Of a stretch of DNA of 64,000 nt, positions 61,077 through 64,000 are shown in pieces. How positions within the stretch are numbered: the first letter of the stretch is position 1; each line of letters begins with the position of its first letter. Source of the DNA: Daphnia pulex. Taxonomy: Eukaryota > Arthropoda > Branchiopoda > Diplostraca > Daphniidae. The notes beneath the pieces are model-generated. The model was not told where the DNA came from. It saw nothing but the letters and a program-made list of their open reading frames with translations, and searched no databases. A program made the translations under genes and the position numbers. The stretch lies in contig NC_060021.1 in the NCBI RefSeq assembly GCF_021134715.1, forward strand, positions 11,626,501-11,690,500. The letters are read 5' to 3'.

Positions 61077-64000
61077 CTAAAGAAAAACAAAAGAATAAAT
61101 GAAAATCACGAAATTTGGCTATAATGTCGATTTTTGACAGTTGAAATTCTAAAAGAAATTATTTTCAAGGAGAAAAGAAAAGTTGAAAAAGTGGCCACAA
61201 CAGCTGTCAAATTATTCTCGTTTTACTTTTACGACCAGAAGCAGTTCATTTTCATTCCCTTTTTATATTGCGTCAAAGAATCGAATAAAAGTGATGGATA
61301 ATAAACGTCCCCCATCGCCTTGAAAACCTCCCAAAAAAGAAAAAGTAACCATGTGCGAACAATCAAGTCGATGATGATGTGCCAACCAAATAGGAGCAGC
61401 TGCAACGGCCGGATTTTTTTGCGCTGATTCGTCTGGACATTGACGGCTTGTTTGTGGTTTACCCACCCACAGACCAGGACTGTCGACCAACAACTTCAAA
61501 CCAAATTCACCATAAGCAGGTCTCAATGAACCACTAACAACCTCGGTCTATAATGTCATTTATCCGACCGCGGGAATAAATCACGAAAGGTCGGCACCGT
61601 GAGCACAGAGAATCGATTTCCCGGACCCACCCAACCCACAATCTCTTTTCGCTTTTCTTCCAAAAGACATTCGAGTGTGTGGCACGCGTGAGCCGCACTT
61701 TATTCTGATTTCGAAATAAGCCCCAAAAAAGGCCTACCATCGATCGCATTTCTTCGGCGTCTCTTAAAACCTCCTCTTCTTATTTTTCTTTTCTTCTTTG
61801 AGTAAAATGAATCTGCTGGTGTCGACGGGGGGAAAAGCCGAGGCTATTTTATGGATTTCTCTACAGAGTCGACACAAAAACCCGGAGAAAATCCCGACAG
61901 TGGCGCGTTATTCAGCCCCAGCAGTTCGTCCCTCTGTTGGGACTGTATTTATTGACTGTATTTTCACATTACGAGTCGAGTTGTATAATACCCTTCGAAA
62001 GGAAAACACCAAAGAAAAGCAAAAGCAAGGAATGGGCGTGAGACATCCGTCCTATGATTATACATCAGCCCGAAAAGTCTCTGCTGAGGGACCAACAGGA
62101 TTGACTGTACAATACCAACTACTCGTCATCTGCTGCTGCTGGCGGCCGTCTGTTACTTTCCTGAAGTAAATTACCATTCGCCGGTACTCGGTTCATTTGC
62201 ATTGGCAATCGTCTCTAACGACGGCGGTTATATTTAGAGGTTGGCCTTCATTTCCTTGACTTTCCCTCCTACCCCAAGTCTCACCCTCAATCCGAAATCA
62301 TGGGGAATTATTCAACATTACGGGATGGACGGCCTAGACATTATTAGTCATTTCTCTTTTCTCGTTTTTGGTCCGAGAAACCACAAACCCAAACAAGATC
62401 GTAATAAGACAAAGTATGTAGGTACAGTCGCCTGGAATGTTTGAAACGTATCCGTTAAGAAGTGATGGAGGACAAAAGAGCCAGAAACACTTTGATGGCG
62501 TTGTCCTAGTTGCCATGTTATGTTATACATTTCTCAACTTTTTGATTTTCTCTTTTGGTGCCAACCAGCCGACGTCCTTCCCATGAAAAAAGGGAAAAAG
62601 AGCACGCACGTTCCACGCTTGTTCACTTTTGCTTTGGTTAGGAATTGCAGAACCCATTACTTTTTCGGGAAAAGTACGGTACGCGACGGTGGATTTAAAC
62701 TTCATCACTGCCCATGAAAAAATCAAATGAAAATTCAAAAGAGTTGGCCGAACCATTTTCTCATCTACAAAAAAGTAAAAGAGGCCAGGAACCAATGAGG
62801 TGCGAGATGGGCAAAAGTTCAGACGGTCTAGAGCCGAGTTGAGCGGTTATGAACCAATAAAAAGGCGAAATTGATTGGACGCTGTTGTTGGTCGGTCGGT
62901 CGACACTTTTCTTGGCAACAGTTTTGATGGCCACTACCTGACGCACAAAAAGTTGCGGCTGTATGAAGAATGACGCAACAACAACTTTTCTTCTATTCAT
63001 ATTTTTCTCCTTTTGTTTCCTCGCCTTTTTTATTGACCCGTTTTATGTAGTGGAGATGGCAGTGCAGTGCAGTAACCAGAGGTCCAATAGCTCTGCCATC
63101 ACCACACAAAAATATAAAGCCAAAAATACTACCAAAATATTACGAGTCTGGCCTGTTTTTTGTTGTTGTTGCAGAGGAAGAGAACAGGGCCGGCAGCAAT
63201 ATATGACTTGACGAGAGCCGAAATCGCTGCCGGATAATAATGCACTGTAATACAGAGACAGACTTGACGGCGCCTAGTCATCACACACACACACATAGGA
63301 TCGCTACCTACAACCGCCACCATCATCATCATTGGAGACCAGAGGCAAAGGAAAAACAACAGCCAAAACAACCAAACAACATGAACATCAGAGTATACCG
63401 GGCAGCATATATAACGGACGGTGATAGACGCGCAGACACCACCAGAGGGAAAATAATACGCAACGAGTGTGGGAACGAAGGACTTTCTCTCTTTTCTTTT
63501 TGGACTGGCACCACCAATTCAATTTTCTTCATGTCTTTCAATGTGTCATAAAACTGATTTTTCTCTTTTCTTTCGTGCGCTGTTGAAACGTCGCCATATA
63601 ACGCCACTTGAGTGGCGAAATAAGAAAAAGGCAATGTGGGCTGAGCCATCACAAACACACACACACACACCTTTGCCAGTCGCACTATTATTAAACTACA
63701 ACAAACGCCGACGTCCAGGAAAAGGGAAGCGACACAGGCAAACGCCAAAGCGTTGGATCAAAGAGGAAACAGATGTACATACACCGTCCGAGACTAAATA
63801 CAAATCCCGACCAGACACAAATTAGCACGACACGGATTTGTTCTCGGCTTCCTTTTTCACCCATTCGAGCGCCCCCCCTCCCCCTCTGAAACCCGAATTG
63901 TTTTCGGTCTACAAGAACAACTTGATGGATGGGACTCTTTGACACGTAGTACACTCCGGATATTGTGGATAAGTTTCTTTCTACTCGTCCATTCCTTGAA
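61077..64000. other. unc-5 intron reaching the right edge
   Basis: No further unc-5 exon (first Ig domain, signal peptide) could be found up to base 64000. CA repeats lie at 63283-63295 and 63654-63670, and a C-rich run at 63871-63884. Open frames in both directions have no recognisable content. Confidence 0.5.

Noticed and set aside
1..64000. CRISPR arrays, bacterial operons, integrated prophage
   Set aside because: The DNA is clearly eukaryotic with spliced genes; no regularly spaced repeats of that kind were seen.

Overview
This window is animal nuclear DNA. It has short AG/GT introns, AT-rich spacers, delta-class glutathione S-transferases (an arthropod class), long-chain acyl-CoA synthetases with vertebrate-like N-terminal architecture, and an UNC-5 netrin receptor. 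Compact exons, introns often of 60-100 bases and tandem gene duplicates suggest a small crustacean genome such as Daphnia; that assignment is inference. All gene models were made by reading splice sites and frame by eye, without alignment.

Layout. Bases 1-3.7 kb hold no gene I can support. From 3.7 to 29 kb lie three tandem plus-strand long-chain acyl-CoA synthetases (A 3750-10240, B 20246-23506, C 25352-29007) with the same exon sizes (124/270/200/627/222/318/138 from the third exon on). Three minus-strand delta GSTs (11710-12510, 15064-15863, 17986-18866) sit between A and B. Synthetase A has three alternative first exons. Two splice to a membrane-anchor exon; the third bypasses it and predicts an anchorless enzyme. 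C has two alternative first exons. From 29.7 to 34.1 kb is one five-exon gene for a 1340-residue protein with a prolyl-hydroxylase-like 2-oxoglutarate oxygenase fold that seems to have lost its HxD iron motif and its 2-oxoglutarate-binding arginine. From about 34.8 to 39.1 kb is a stretch of duplicated, splice-site-bounded, stop-rich blocks, probably a spliced long non-coding RNA. From 39 to 46 kb the DNA is gene-poor and repetitive: an AT-rich tract, a 387-base foldback element, a frameshifted tyrosine-rich repeat pseudogene, degenerate direct repeats and a hairpin. From 46.7 kb to beyond the right edge runs unc-5 on the minus strand. Eleven exons are visible, covering the second Ig domain, two thrombospondin repeats, the transmembrane segment, ZU5, UPA and death domain; the 5' exons lie beyond base 64000.

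How the parts relate. The synthetases activate fatty acids to acyl-CoA on membranes. The GSTs conjugate glutathione to electrophiles, including lipid peroxidation products. Their interleaving may be only local duplication; no shared regulation is shown. UNC-5 is an axon-guidance receptor and looks unrelated to the cluster. The most interesting points are the isoform switching of the synthetase membrane anchor, patchy near-identity between synthetase exons (gene conversion), the degenerate oxygenase, the repeat-built non-coding gene, and the foldback element.
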